From NCBI GenBank assembly GCA_964583165.1, contig CAZOVK010000017.1, positions 1 to 36,040 of the forward strand: DNA of 36,040 bases, written 5' to 3'. Source of the DNA: CAZOVK01 sp964583165 (GTDB taxonomy: Bacteria; Bacillota; Clostridia; Lachnospirales; WRAX01). Positions 23,845 to 32,032 of this stretch are shown here, piece by piece. How positions within the stretch are numbered: the first letter of the stretch is position 1; every line of letters begins with the position of its first letter. Under the pieces are notes generated by a model. The model had not been told where the DNA came from. It searched no databases and saw only the letters and a list, made by a program, of their open reading frames with translations. A program made the position numbers and the translations under genes.

Positions 23845-25623
23845 CTAACATGGCAACCTCAATACCATAGTCGTGCCTTTGCCGAGTTCGCTTTGAGCCG
23901 TGATTGCGCCGCCGTGGGCTTCCATTATCTCTTTGGCTATACTAAGACCTAAGCCTGTGCCGCCCATCTTGCGGGAACGCGCCTTGTCAACGCGGTAGAA
24001 GCGCTCGAATATCCGCCCTAGGTCTTCTTTAGGTATGCCCATGCCGTTGTCTTCTACCGAGATTTTCACATTGTGTTCCGTCTTTTCTATCCACACCTTG
24101 ACGCGCGCACCCTCATAGCTGTATTTAAGCGCATTCGAGATGATGTTGTTTAACACTTGGTTGATACGCTCGGCATCTAACGACATCACAAGTGATGTCA
24201 TGGTGGGGCTGTATTCTATATGTTTGTGCTGTTTGTCGGCCGTTATTTCGTGACTTCTGAGGTTCTGCTCGAGTAGGCGCACGATATCCACGTCTGTAAA
24301 GTTGAAATTCATCTGGCTGTTGTCGAGGCGAGATAACTCGAGCAAGTCACGAACGAGCGCCGCCATGCGGTTGGTTTCGTTGTTTATGACATTTAAGAAA
24401 TCAACGGCTATCTTTTGGTCGTCGAGCGCCCCCTCTAAGAGCGTTTCTGTATAACTCTTGATTGTCGTCAGCGGTGTTCGGAGTTCATGCGACACGTTCG
24501 CGACAAACTCTTTACGCATGTTATCAAGCTTAATGTGCTTCGTTACGTCCTGCAATACGATAATCGAACCAATGGCGCGCCCTTGGTTGAAGTAGGGAAT
24601 AAAGTTGGCGGCGAGGTACTTGTCGCCGATTTTGACAGTCGTTGAGTAGTTCTTGCCTATCGCTACGTCCTCCGGGTCAATATTGAGCCGCGCGAGTAAA
24701 TCGTCAAACGTAAGCCCGTTGATTTCACCATATTCGGGGCTCCAGAGCAGTTCCTTGCATATGTGGTTTGAGTGAATGACTTGCCCCGCCGCATCATACG
24801 CCAAAACGCCGTCTGTCATGTTGTATAGAATAATTTCAAGCTTGTTCTTTTCACCCTGCATGACGGAGATACTCGTTGACAGTTCGGTTGCCATGTTGTT
24901 GAAGCTCTCGGTGAGTTGCCCGAGTTCGTCATTTGAAAGCACAGGTATTTCCTTGTCAAGATGCCCCGCCGCCAGCTCTTTTGCGCGCATTGTGAGTGTT
25001 TTAATCGGCCCCGTGATTGTGGCGGAGAACAGAAAGCCCAAAATTCCTGTCATAATCAGCGCAAGCATGAGTGAGATGATGATTAGGTTTGTCGTTTGTG
25101 ATAGGCTCTCGAAAATCTTTGTCGCGTCCTGTCGAACGTAAATAACATAACGTATATCGTTCGCGCTGTCTCTCACGGGGCGCGCAAACTCCATCCAAGT
25201 TGTCATTGTGTTGTTGATGTCTTCACTCATCTTGCCCGAATTAAACGCCGTGTCGCCAATGAGCGCCGCCGCTACGGTTGAGTTGTGGTAGCGTTGATAA
25301 AGTGAGCGGTCGAGTGTTGCGTTTGAGAAAATCGTTTCACCTGTCGCGGCGTTGATTAAATGCCATTGTGTATTCGCCATGATGTTCACGACTCGAAAGT
25401 TTTCGCTAAGCGTGCGCCAGACGCTTTCTGCGCTGGGTTCGGGGGTTGCGCATAAGAAGTCCGCGAATTGTTCATAGACCCCACCCGCGTAGTCCTCCAA
25501 GTCACGGCGGCTCGCGTTGTCAAAGTTTTGGCGTATCATGACAATCGTGAATGTGCCCGACGAAATCATGACAATGAACACGAGCGTTATATACATAATC
25601 ATGAGCTTCCAACGTAAACTCAC
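23845..25623 (-). CDS. walK: Sensor histidine kinase WalK (YycG)
   Basis: A 592-residue membrane sensor kinase. First membrane helix about 7-30; extracytoplasmic Cache-like domain (about 31-178); second helix about 180-203; HAMP (about 204-256, GPIKTLTMRAKELAAGHLDKEI); PAS (about 260-365); HisKA with the phosphorylated His near 377 in NVSHELRTPLTTIKSYTETLLEGA; HATPase with N-box NNIISNALKYSYEG, G1 DNGMGIP and G2 GGTGLGLS. The SYTE(T)LLEGA segment and domain order match WalK, which controls cell-wall hydrolases in Firmicutes. The start is GTG 25623 with AAGGTGA upstream. The response regulator walR, normally just upstream, is absent; smc lies there instead. PhoR is the main alternative. Confidence 0.85.
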   Translation of the reverse strand: MSLRWKLMIMYITLVFIVMISSGTFTIVMIRQNFDNASRRDLEDYAGGVYEQFADFLCATPEPSAESVWRTLSENFRVVNIMANTQWHLINAATGETIFSNATLDRSLYQRYHNSTVAAALIGDTAFNSGKMSEDINNTMTTWMEFARPVRDSANDIRYVIYVRQDATKIFESLSQTTNLIIISLMLALIMTGILGFLFSATITGPIKTLTMRAKELAAGHLDKEIPVLSNDELGQLTESFNNMATELSTSISVMQGEKNKLEIILYNMTDGVLAYDAAGQVIHSNHICKELLWSPEYGEINGLTFDDLLARLNIDPEDVAIGKNYSTTVKIGDKYLAANFIPYFNQGRAIGSIIVLQDVTKHIKLDNMRKEFVANVSHELRTPLTTIKSYTETLLEGALDDQKIAVDFLNVINNETNRMAALVRDLLELSRLDNSQMNFNFTDVDIVRLLEQNLRSHEITADKQHKHIEYSPTMTSLVMSLDAERINQVLNNIISNALKYSYEGARVKVWIEKTEHNVKISVEDNGMGIPKEDLGRIFERFYRVDKARSRKMGGTGLGLSIAKEIMEAHGGAITAQSELGKGTTMVLRLPC

Positions 25624-25689
25624 GTAAAATCACCTTTTTCATTAGTTTCAGTTCAATTGGGCTTCGTTAACGGTCAACAAAATGCCCCA

Positions 25690-28600
25690 TTACAATATCA
25701 TTTTAATAACCTCTGACACGCCCTGTTCTTGCATTGTCACGCCGTAGATGGTGTCGGCTTCTTCCATTGTGCCTTTTCTGTGTGTGATAACAATGTATTG
25801 GCTGTCTGAGCCCTCGGTCGAAATATAACGGGCGAAGCGTTTGACATTCGCATCATCAAGGGCCGCTTCTATTTCATCTAAAACACAAAACGGCGCAGGT
25901 TTAAGCCTTAGAATGCCGAAGAGTAGGGCAATCGCCGTAAGGGCACGTTCGCCCCCCGAAAAAAGGTTCATGTTCTGGAGTTTCTTCCCCGGCGGTGAGC
26001 TGATAACGTCAACACCCGATTCAAGCACGTTTGTTTCGTCAGTGAGTTGTAAATACGCCTCACCGCCGCCGAACATCTTACGAAAGACATCACCGAAGCT
26101 GTCGGAAATCAGTTTGAGTTGTTCAAGGAAACGTTCTTCCATAGCGCGTTTAATCTCCGAAATTATCTGGAGAAGCTTCCGCTCGGCCAGTTGAATGTCG
26201 TCGCGTTGTGCAGTGATGAAGTTGTAACGCTCCTTCGTGCTGTCATACTCGGTCAGAGCGGCGAGATTCACTGTGCCCAACTCGCGGATTTTCTCTTTGA
26301 GTGTTGACAGCTCCTTCGAAAGTTGAGCGATTGTGCCTTCTGCCCTTTCTTTCGCGGCCGCTTGTGCGTATGTAATGCCGTGGTCGTCCCATAGGGCGTT
26401 GTATAGCCGTTGCTTGTCAGATTGAAGCTGTTCAAGCTTTAGGTTTTGGCGGTTCTGCTCGTTGTGTATGCGCGCTAGCGTTGAGGTGATATTGGTTACG
26501 TCGCGTTCGGCATAGGCAATTGTGGCAAGAAGTGTTTCGCGCTCGCGGTTTTGAGCCTTTGTTTGGGTTTCAAGCGCGGTCAGTTGGGCGGTCATTTCTG
26601 ACGACTGTTTTTGTGTTTCTTCTATTATATATAGGTTCTGTTCAATTTCGGTTTTCTTCACAGCGACCTGCTCATGTGCTTCTCCAATAGCCTTTCGCGA
26701 TTCTTCGGCGTTAGCCACTGCGTCACGGTTTCGTGCTTCTGCCGCGTCGAGCTCTGCCTGTTCGCGGGCGGCTTCTATGCGAAGGGTTGAGAGCGCGGCC
26801 ATTTGTTGCTCACGCGTGGTTTTGGTTTCACGCGCATCAAGTTGCGCCTGTTGAAGTTTCGCGTTTAATTGCTCAATCTCATTGACGATTTGCGCAACGA
26901 GCCGTTCACATTCCGCAATCTGTTTATCGGAAATTTCTATCTGTTTGGCAAGCTGTTTTTCTTCGATACGTTTCTGTTCAAGGTTACGTTCAAGGGCGGC
27001 GTTTTCGTCTGCGGCGCGTTTAAGCTCCATGCGGCGCGTCAGTAATACGCGCTCCGCATCAGACAACGCGGCTTGGTTCGCGTCACGCTCTACCTTTATT
27101 TTCGCGTTTTCTTCATTAAAACGTGGCAAACCCGTCCTTAGTGTCGCGATTTGCTCGTTCAAGCCGTTTTCTTCACCGCGAAGTTCCGTAATCTCTCGCG
27201 CACGCCCCAAAATCTTCCCGCTTTCGCGCATTGAACCACCTGTGATTGCGCCACCCGTGTTAAAAAGTTCGCCTGACAGCGTGACAGTCTTATAATTATA
27301 GCCCGATTTCTTACAGAAGTTAATCGCGTTCTGCATGGTGTCAACGACAACAACACGCGCCAAGAGGTTTCTCAAAATCTGCGAGTATCGCTCGTCAAAC
27401 TTAACCAAATCAATGGCCGCGCCGATAACGCCCGTTTCGCGTAGTAGGCTCTCGTTCAGCCCGTTCGTGTGTCGCCCCGCTGTGAGTGGTAGAAATGTCG
27501 CCCGCCCAGCCTTCGCGCGTTTGAGTGTTTCAATCATGCGCTTGGCTGTGTCCTCGTCATCAACCACTATATTTTGAACCGCGAAGCCCAGCGCAATCTC
27601 AATGGCCGTTTCATATGAAGCGTCTGTCGTGATAAGTTCGCCAATCGCGCCGTGAATGCCTTTGTCTGTTTTCCGCGCTCTTAATACAGTCTGGACGGCG
27701 CGGTTATAACCGTCTAAATCGGTTTCGAGTTCTTCGAGCAGTTTTCGGCGCGTGCGCTTCGTGTTCAATTCTTTTTCAAGTGCTGAAATGCGGTCACTCA
27801 CGCGGCTTTGACGCTCGCGTATTTCGTTCGCGCGTTCTGATAGCTTACGCGCTTCGATTGCCAAACCCTCGGCGCGGGCTTGCCACTCGGCTATATCGTC
27901 CTCGGCGCGGCGTTTCGCGTCGTGGTTGCGTGTCTGGCGCGACTGTGCGTCCTCGATTTCCTCCGAAAGCTGTTTGGCGCGGCTTTCTATCTGTTGGCGC
28001 GTGCTCTCGGCGCGGCTTAGGCGACTGCGCTCGGCATTTTGCCTGTTTAATAATTCTATATGTTCGGTCAGCGCGGTTTCAGCGAATTTCTCGGCGTCTG
28101 TGAGTGCCGCGCTTAGGTTTTCCAGTTCTGATTGTGTGCGCCCGATTGTAGCGTTCTTCTCTGCCAAAACTGTTCTGCCGCGTTCTATAAAGGCTTCAAG
28201 CTCTCGCATGTCCGCGCCGTCTGTGTCTAGCTGACGCGTTAGGGCTTCGGCTCGTTTTTCAAGGTTTTCTATTTCGTCAGACGCGTAACGGTTCTGTTGT
28301 TCAAGCAGTTGGATACGCGAAGCCGCCTTTTCGCGTTCAACGCGCAAAGATGTCATTGTACTATTCGATTGCTCATACTCTATGTTAAGCTTTTCCAGCT
28401 TTTCTTTCTGTTCGGAAACGTCAGCCTTGGCCTTTTCGAGCGCATTCTCGCTGTCAGAAGCCTGCGCGTTCAAAATCGCCGCCGTATCGGTCAGCGCGTC
28501 TGTGTCACTCACACATTTTTCTATTTGTGCAAGTATGATACTGATTTCTATTTGTTTCTGCCGTTCTGCAAGGTCCATGAACACGCGCGCGGCGGCGGCT

Positions 28601-29223
28601 TGCTCTTTTAAGAGCGGCAACCTCGCCCCCAACTCCGTAAGCATGTCCTCCACGCGCAAAAGATTCTGTCGCTCGCGAAACAATTTCGCTTCGGCTTCGG
28701 CGCGGCGTATCTTGAATTTCACAATGCCCGCTGCTTCATCGAGCGCAAGCCGCCGTTCGTCTGATTTCTGGCTTAAAATCTCGTCAATACGCCCTTGCCC
28801 AATTATCGAATACCCCTCTTTGCCCAAACCGGTGTCAGCGAAGAGTTCGTGAATGTCTTTGAGCCGACACGCCGCCCCGTTTATAAAATACTGGCTCTCA
28901 CCCGTCCGAAACAGCCGCCTTGTGATGATAATTTCAGAAAAGCCGCCGCCAAACGCGCCGTCTTGATTGTCGATTGTTAGCGCAACCTCCGCCATGCCGA
29001 GAGCGCGGCGCGTCTTTGTGCCCGCGAAAATAACGTCCTCCATCTTAGCCCCGCGTAGGCTCTTCGCGCTCTGCTCGCCCAGAACCCACCTAATCGCGTC
29101 CGCAATGTTAGACTTTCCGCTACCGTTTGGGCCGACAACCGTCGTCACGCCCTTTTCAAACGCTAAACCAACCCTATTCGGGAACGATTTGAAGCCGTAC
29201 AGCTCCAAACGTGATAAAAACAT
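25690..29223 (-). CDS. smc: Chromosome segregation protein SMC
   Basis: A 1177-residue SMC ATPase of normal length. Walker A GPNGSGKSN (31-39) follows the N-terminal LELYGFKSFPNRV. Coiled coil 1 runs about 165-500, the hinge about 515-665 (GIHGAIGELITTDASYETAIEIALGFAVQNIVVDDED), and coiled coil 2 about 670-1000. The C-terminal head holds the signature LFSGGERALTAIALLFGIL (about 1085) and Walker B FCVLDEIEAALDD (about 1112). With ScpA/ScpB it loops and organises the chromosome. AGGTGAGCT precedes ATG 29223, 18 nt after lepB. The usual neighbours rnc and ftsY are absent. Confidence 0.96.
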   Translation of the reverse strand: MFLSRLELYGFKSFPNRVGLAFEKGVTTVVGPNGSGKSNIADAIRWVLGEQSAKSLRGAKMEDVIFAGTKTRRALGMAEVALTIDNQDGAFGGGFSEIIITRRLFRTGESQYFINGAACRLKDIHELFADTGLGKEGYSIIGQGRIDEILSQKSDERRLALDEAAGIVKFKIRRAEAEAKLFRERQNLLRVEDMLTELGARLPLLKEQAAAARVFMDLAERQKQIEISIILAQIEKCVSDTDALTDTAAILNAQASDSENALEKAKADVSEQKEKLEKLNIEYEQSNSTMTSLRVEREKAASRIQLLEQQNRYASDEIENLEKRAEALTRQLDTDGADMRELEAFIERGRTVLAEKNATIGRTQSELENLSAALTDAEKFAETALTEHIELLNRQNAERSRLSRAESTRQQIESRAKQLSEEIEDAQSRQTRNHDAKRRAEDDIAEWQARAEGLAIEARKLSERANEIRERQSRVSDRISALEKELNTKRTRRKLLEELETDLDGYNRAVQTVLRARKTDKGIHGAIGELITTDASYETAIEIALGFAVQNIVVDDEDTAKRMIETLKRAKAGRATFLPLTAGRHTNGLNESLLRETGVIGAAIDLVKFDERYSQILRNLLARVVVVDTMQNAINFCKKSGYNYKTVTLSGELFNTGGAITGGSMRESGKILGRAREITELRGEENGLNEQIATLRTGLPRFNEENAKIKVERDANQAALSDAERVLLTRRMELKRAADENAALERNLEQKRIEEKQLAKQIEISDKQIAECERLVAQIVNEIEQLNAKLQQAQLDARETKTTREQQMAALSTLRIEAAREQAELDAAEARNRDAVANAEESRKAIGEAHEQVAVKKTEIEQNLYIIEETQKQSSEMTAQLTALETQTKAQNRERETLLATIAYAERDVTNITSTLARIHNEQNRQNLKLEQLQSDKQRLYNALWDDHGITYAQAAAKERAEGTIAQLSKELSTLKEKIRELGTVNLAALTEYDSTKERYNFITAQRDDIQLAERKLLQIISEIKRAMEERFLEQLKLISDSFGDVFRKMFGGGEAYLQLTDETNVLESGVDVISSPPGKKLQNMNLFSGGERALTAIALLFGILRLKPAPFCVLDEIEAALDDANVKRFARYISTEGSDSQYIVITHRKGTMEEADTIYGVTMQEQGVSEVIKMIL

Positions 29224-29241
29224 AGCTCACCTGAAATTTTG

Positions 29242-29793
29242 CTATTTAATAAAGCCGATTTTGTTGAACGGGAAGAACCGAAAAATTGCCTTACCTACAA
29301 TGGCTTCGCGCTTAACGAAGCCTACTTCGGCAAAGCGTGAGTCCTCACTGGCGTTACGGTTGTCGCCCAGAACAAAATAGGCGTTTTCGGGCACTGTCAC
29401 GGGGAAATCGATATTCCCAAGATTGTAAATCAAACCGTCACCGCTCGTATCTTCAACAATCTTATCATTAACATAAAACTGATGGTCGAGAAGCTCCACA
29501 ACGTCACCCGGTAGCCCAATCACACGCTTGACATAATACTTTGACGGGTTCATGGGGTAGGGGAATACGATAATGTCGTTGTAATCGGGGTTCGCGATGA
29601 GATAACTCGTGCGGTTCGTGAACAGCCGATCATTGTGCGACAGCGTTGGCTCCATTGAATCACCGAAAACCGTCGCGCTCAACATCACAAAGCGCGTTAG
29701 AACGAGATATGCCAAAACCGCCAGAAGAATGGACAACGCCCATTCAACGGCGTTTTTAACGCGCGGGTTCTTGATTCGTTTTGTAACAAACAT
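29242..29793 (-). CDS. lepB: Type I signal peptidase
   Basis: A 183-residue single-span membrane peptidase of the Firmicute SipS type. N-terminal anchor about residues 15-36; catalytic Ser46 in FGDSMEPTL; general-base Lys89 in YYVKRVIGLPGD; box E GDNRNASEDSR near 145-155. It cleaves Sec/Tat signal peptides on the outer face of the membrane, for example that of the secreted protein at 35120. AGGTGAGTT precedes ATG 29793. The translation-start context is almost identical to that of smc downstream. rplS lies just upstream, a common arrangement in Firmicutes. Confidence 0.95.
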   Translation of the reverse strand: MFVTKRIKNPRVKNAVEWALSILLAVLAYLVLTRFVMLSATVFGDSMEPTLSHNDRLFTNRTSYLIANPDYNDIIVFPYPMNPSKYYVKRVIGLPGDVVELLDHQFYVNDKIVEDTSGDGLIYNLGNIDFPVTVPENAYFVLGDNRNASEDSRFAEVGFVKREAIVGKAIFRFFPFNKIGFIK

Positions 29794-29809
29794 AACTCAC
29801 CTGAAATCA

Positions 29810-29844
29810 TATAATAAAAGCTTGTTTGCTCCCAAACAAGCTTT
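29810..29844 (-). terminator. Terminator-like hairpin after rplS
   Basis: AAAGCTTGTTTG (29817-29828) and CAAACAAGCTTT (29833-29844) form a 12-bp stem with a 4-nt loop. On the minus strand it is followed by TTATTATAT, an imperfect U-tract. It probably terminates most rplS transcripts and lets some reach lepB. Confidence 0.7.
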
Positions 29845-29850
29845 CGGTTC

Positions 29851-30207
29851 TTATCGCTTCGTAATTTTCTCTCTAACCTTAGCGGCTTTACCAACGCGGT
29901 CACGCAGGTAGTACAGCTTCGCGCGACGAACGATACCGCGGCGAACGACTTCGATTTTCTCAACGCGTGGCGAATGTATGGGCCATGTTTTTTCAACGCC
30001 TACGCCATAGCTAAGACGTCTGACGGTGAAATTCTCATTTAACCCGCCGTTCTGACGTTTGATAACAACGCCTTCATAAACCTGAATACGCTCTTTTTCG
30101 CCCTCAACAATCTTTGAATGTACGCGTACTGTATCGCCGATATTGAAGTTGTAGCCATGTTCCTTCTTCTGCTCGTTCTCAATTTGTGTGATAACGGTCT
30201 TGTTCAT
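29851..30207 (-). CDS. rplS: 50S ribosomal protein L19
   Basis: A 118-residue L19 of normal length. Conserved features: FNIGDTVRVHSKIVEGEKERIQVYEGVVIKRQNGGLNENFTVRRLSYGVGVEKTWPIHSPRVEKIEVVRRGIVRRAKLYYLRDRVGKAAKVRE. It sits at the 30S-50S interface. GGAGGAG precedes ATG 30207. The usual upstream partners rpsP, rimM and trmD are absent; the gene has its own strong promoter and a structured leader. Confidence 0.97.
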   Translation of the reverse strand: MNKTVITQIENEQKKEHGYNFNIGDTVRVHSKIVEGEKERIQVYEGVVIKRQNGGLNENFTVRRLSYGVGVEKTWPIHSPRVEKIEVVRRGIVRRAKLYYLRDRVGKAAKVREKITKR

Positions 30208-30261
30208 GCTTTCTCCTCCTCGCGGCGCTCATGGATTTATCCAGCGGAACGCCCGTTTAAC
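30208..30261 (-). promoter_or_regulatory. Structured 5' leader of rplS (candidate L19-type leader)
   Basis: The 54-nt leader contains a central stem TGGAT/ATCCA (30232-30243) capped within an outer GGCG/CGCC pairing (30224-30227 with 30250-30253), directly before the ribosome binding site. L19 autoregulatory leaders are known in Firmicutes. Whether this belongs to that family needs a covariance-model search. Confidence 0.4.
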
Positions 30262-30267
30262 CGTAAA

Positions 30268-30297
30268 ATTATAGCATAATTTGCGCGTGGTTGTCAA
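30268..30297 (-). promoter_or_regulatory. SigA-type promoter of rplS
   Basis: On the minus strand TTGACA (30297-30292), an 18-nt spacer, and TATAAT (30273-30268) with an upstream TG giving an extended -10 (TGCTATAAT). This is one of the strongest promoters in the window, fitting a ribosomal protein gene. Confidence 0.82.
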
Positions 30298-30400
30298 TCA
30301 TAAATAATTCTTGCCACAAAGCCGATTAGCAATACAGGAACAGCAGAGAACTTACATAGATGATATAGTATAATCAACTTACGGGAAAGGTTGTGAGAAC

Positions 30401-31285
30401 ATGAACTACAGCGAAGCCCTGAGTGCAAGCGTCGAATTTATCGAGCGGCATTTACAGGACGAATTAACGCCGGAGAGCATAGCGGATTACGCCGGTTATT
30501 CCGTTTTTCACTTCTGTCGCGTGTTTGCTTCTGTGTATGGCGTGCCCCTCATGGACTATGTGCGCGCACGAAGGCTCTCACGGGCGCGTGCGGAACTGCT
30601 TCTTGGGCGCAAGGTCATTGACGCGGCTCTTGACTATGGCTTTGAAACGGCGAGCGGCTTCTCGAAGGCCTTCCGTAAGGCGTATGGCTACAGCCCCACT
30701 ACCTATATCGCGCGAATGAGTGGTTGGGGCGAGGCCGATAGTATCAATCAAATCGGAGGATTTATCATGCACCCTATTATTAAGAAAATGAACGCGTTCA
30801 AAGTGGCGGGTTACGGCATCAAAACAGACATCACAAGCGGCTACATGAAAGACATCGCGGCTTATTGGGATAACTACACGGGCGAGAACCTTGAAACGAA
30901 GATGTATGAGCAGTTGAAACCACCCAAGCACGGTGAAGTGGGGCTTTGTGTCGCCAATGAGAGCGGTGACGTAGTTTACCTTCTTGGCGTAGTTGTCGAA
31001 GACTTCAACCGCGTAACACCCGACATGCTCACAGTTACAGTGCCCGCGGCTGAATATGCCGTATTCACGACCCCACCTGTTGACACGCGCGAAAGCGCAA
31101 CCTACGCGGCAGGCACGTTCTCGGCTTCAATCCGCGCTTTGTGGAAGTATATCTTTGAAGAATGGTTCCCGCAAAGCGGTTATGAGTATGACGACAGCAA
31201 GATGGACTTTGAATACTATGACGAACGCTGTCATCACAGTATAGATTCTGTTATGGAAATCTATATCCCCGTTAAGAAGAAATAA
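30401..31285 (+). CDS. AraC family regulator with GyrI-like effector domain
   Basis: A 294-residue protein. The N-terminal AraC/XylS double HTH spans about residues 5-105: IADYAGYSVFHFCRVFASVYGVPLMDYVRARRLSRA and ALDYGFETASGFSKAFRKAYGYSPTTY. The C-terminal GyrI-like/BacR effector-binding domain runs about 122-290 and ends HHSIDSVMEIYIPVKKK. This Rob/BmrR-like layout responds to small, often toxic hydrophobic molecules and activates efflux or stress genes. Targets are not adjacent; the MATE gene at 5244 is a conceivable but unsupported target. A TATAAT at 30369-30374 lacks a good -35. It ends at a strong terminator. Confidence 0.9.
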   Translation: MNYSEALSASVEFIERHLQDELTPESIADYAGYSVFHFCRVFASVYGVPLMDYVRARRLSRARAELLLGRKVIDAALDYGFETASGFSKAFRKAYGYSPTTYIARMSGWGEADSINQIGGFIMHPIIKKMNAFKVAGYGIKTDITSGYMKDIAAYWDNYTGENLETKMYEQLKPPKHGEVGLCVANESGDVVYLLGVVVEDFNRVTPDMLTVTVPAAEYAVFTTPPVDTRESATYAAGTFSASIRALWKYIFEEWFPQSGYEYDDSKMDFEYYDERCHHSIDSVMEIYIPVKKK

Positions 31286-31290
31286 CATGT

Positions 31291-31321
31291 AACGCCCGAC
31301 AACTTAGCTGTCGGGCGTTTT
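31291..31321 (+). terminator. Rho-independent terminator of the AraC-type gene
   Basis: AACGCCCGACA (31291-31301) pairs perfectly with TGTCGGGCGTT (31309-31319) across a 7-nt loop, followed by a TTTT run. The stop codon of the converging TMEM175 gene lies in the loop, so that gene's coding end is embedded in this structure. Confidence 0.88.
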
Positions 31322-31939
31322 CATATGCCTTTTCAAGCGTTTTCGCCTGAAAATGTCGCCGCGCTCATCCCAGATGTTGATAACTGACGATACAACGGGG
31401 ATTGCGATATAGAGAATCAGAGAAATTGTAGGGTATTTGACTGATACGCCGAAAATCACGCCTATAAGTGTGAAGATAATCACGAAGAACAGCCACGGTC
31501 GCTTGAAATTACTCCTATGTCTGCGAACCTGCTCAAAGTGGATGTTGTTGTTGTCGTAAATAATCGCATTCTGAATTAGGTGAAAGAAAATCAACACGCT
31601 CAGAAAGACGATATTGTACGCTACAGCGGGCACAACCTCAATCGGGTTCTCCATTATCCACTTGGTGAATGACGGCAGTAATGACAGCACGAACAAATAA
31701 AAGATATTACGCCACAACACCTTAGGCGTAACTGTTTCGCATAGGCAAAACAGGTTGTGATGCTTGACCCATTGTGCGCCAACGACAGTGAAACTCACGA
31801 AAAAGACAAGAATGTTGTAGCCGAACTCCCACAGCTTTACAGGCGTTATTTCAGACGGGAGTGGGATTTGAAACGCCATGATGGTTATGATGATGGCCAT
31901 TACGCCGTCACTGAATGCTTCTAGCCTATTTTTAGTCAT
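31304..31939 (-). CDS. TMEM175 family potassium channel (DUF1211)
   Basis: A 211-residue membrane protein with about 6 helices. The first helix carries NRLEAFSDGVMAIIITIM, the RxxxFSDG motif that defines bacterial TMEM175 channels; hydrophobic residues of this helix line the pore. Bacterial members form tetramers that conduct K+. The C-terminal tail (RRKRLKRHMKTPDS) is basic and cytoplasmic. The ATG at 31939 has no ribosome binding site and coincides with the predicted transcription start, suggesting leaderless translation. It converges on the AraC-type gene and diverges from the DUF5131 gene. Confidence 0.9.
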   Translation of the reverse strand: MTKNRLEAFSDGVMAIIITIMAFQIPLPSEITPVKLWEFGYNILVFFVSFTVVGAQWVKHHNLFCLCETVTPKVLWRNIFYLFVLSLLPSFTKWIMENPIEVVPAVAYNIVFLSVLIFFHLIQNAIIYDNNNIHFEQVRRHRSNFKRPWLFFVIIFTLIGVIFGVSVKYPTISLILYIAIPVVSSVINIWDERGDIFRRKRLKRHMKTPDS

Positions 31940-31945
31940 ATATAA

Positions 31946-31974
31946 AGTTTAGCACGTGTGAAATAATCTGTCAA
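31946..31974 (-). promoter_or_regulatory. SigA-type promoter of the TMEM175 gene
   Basis: On the minus strand TTGACA (31974-31969), a 17-nt spacer, and TAAACT (31951-31946). The expected start, about 7 nt downstream, falls at or next to the A of the ATG at 31939. Confidence 0.7.
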
Positions 31975-31975
31975 C

Positions 31976-32005
31976 TTGCAAAAGGGGTTTGTTTTATGGC
32001 ATAAT
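31976..32005 (+). promoter_or_regulatory. Promoter of the DUF5131 gene
   Basis: TTGCAA (31976-31981), an 18-nt spacer, and CATAAT (32000-32005) in an extended -10 context TGGCATAAT. It lies back to back with the TMEM175 promoter. Because of it, the first open-frame codon (31976) cannot be the start. Confidence 0.55.
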
Positions 32006-32032
32006 ATGGGTAATAAAGTAACTGGGGGTAGT

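Noticed and set aside
28382..28852. 156-codon plus-strand open frame opposite smc
   Set aside because: It is an antisense shadow of the SMC coiled coil, serine-rich as expected from reversed Glu/Ala/Arg codons.
31976..32032. Longer start of the DUF5131 gene at 31976
   Set aside because: The codon lies in the -35 element, and the family N-terminus begins at the ATG at 32033.
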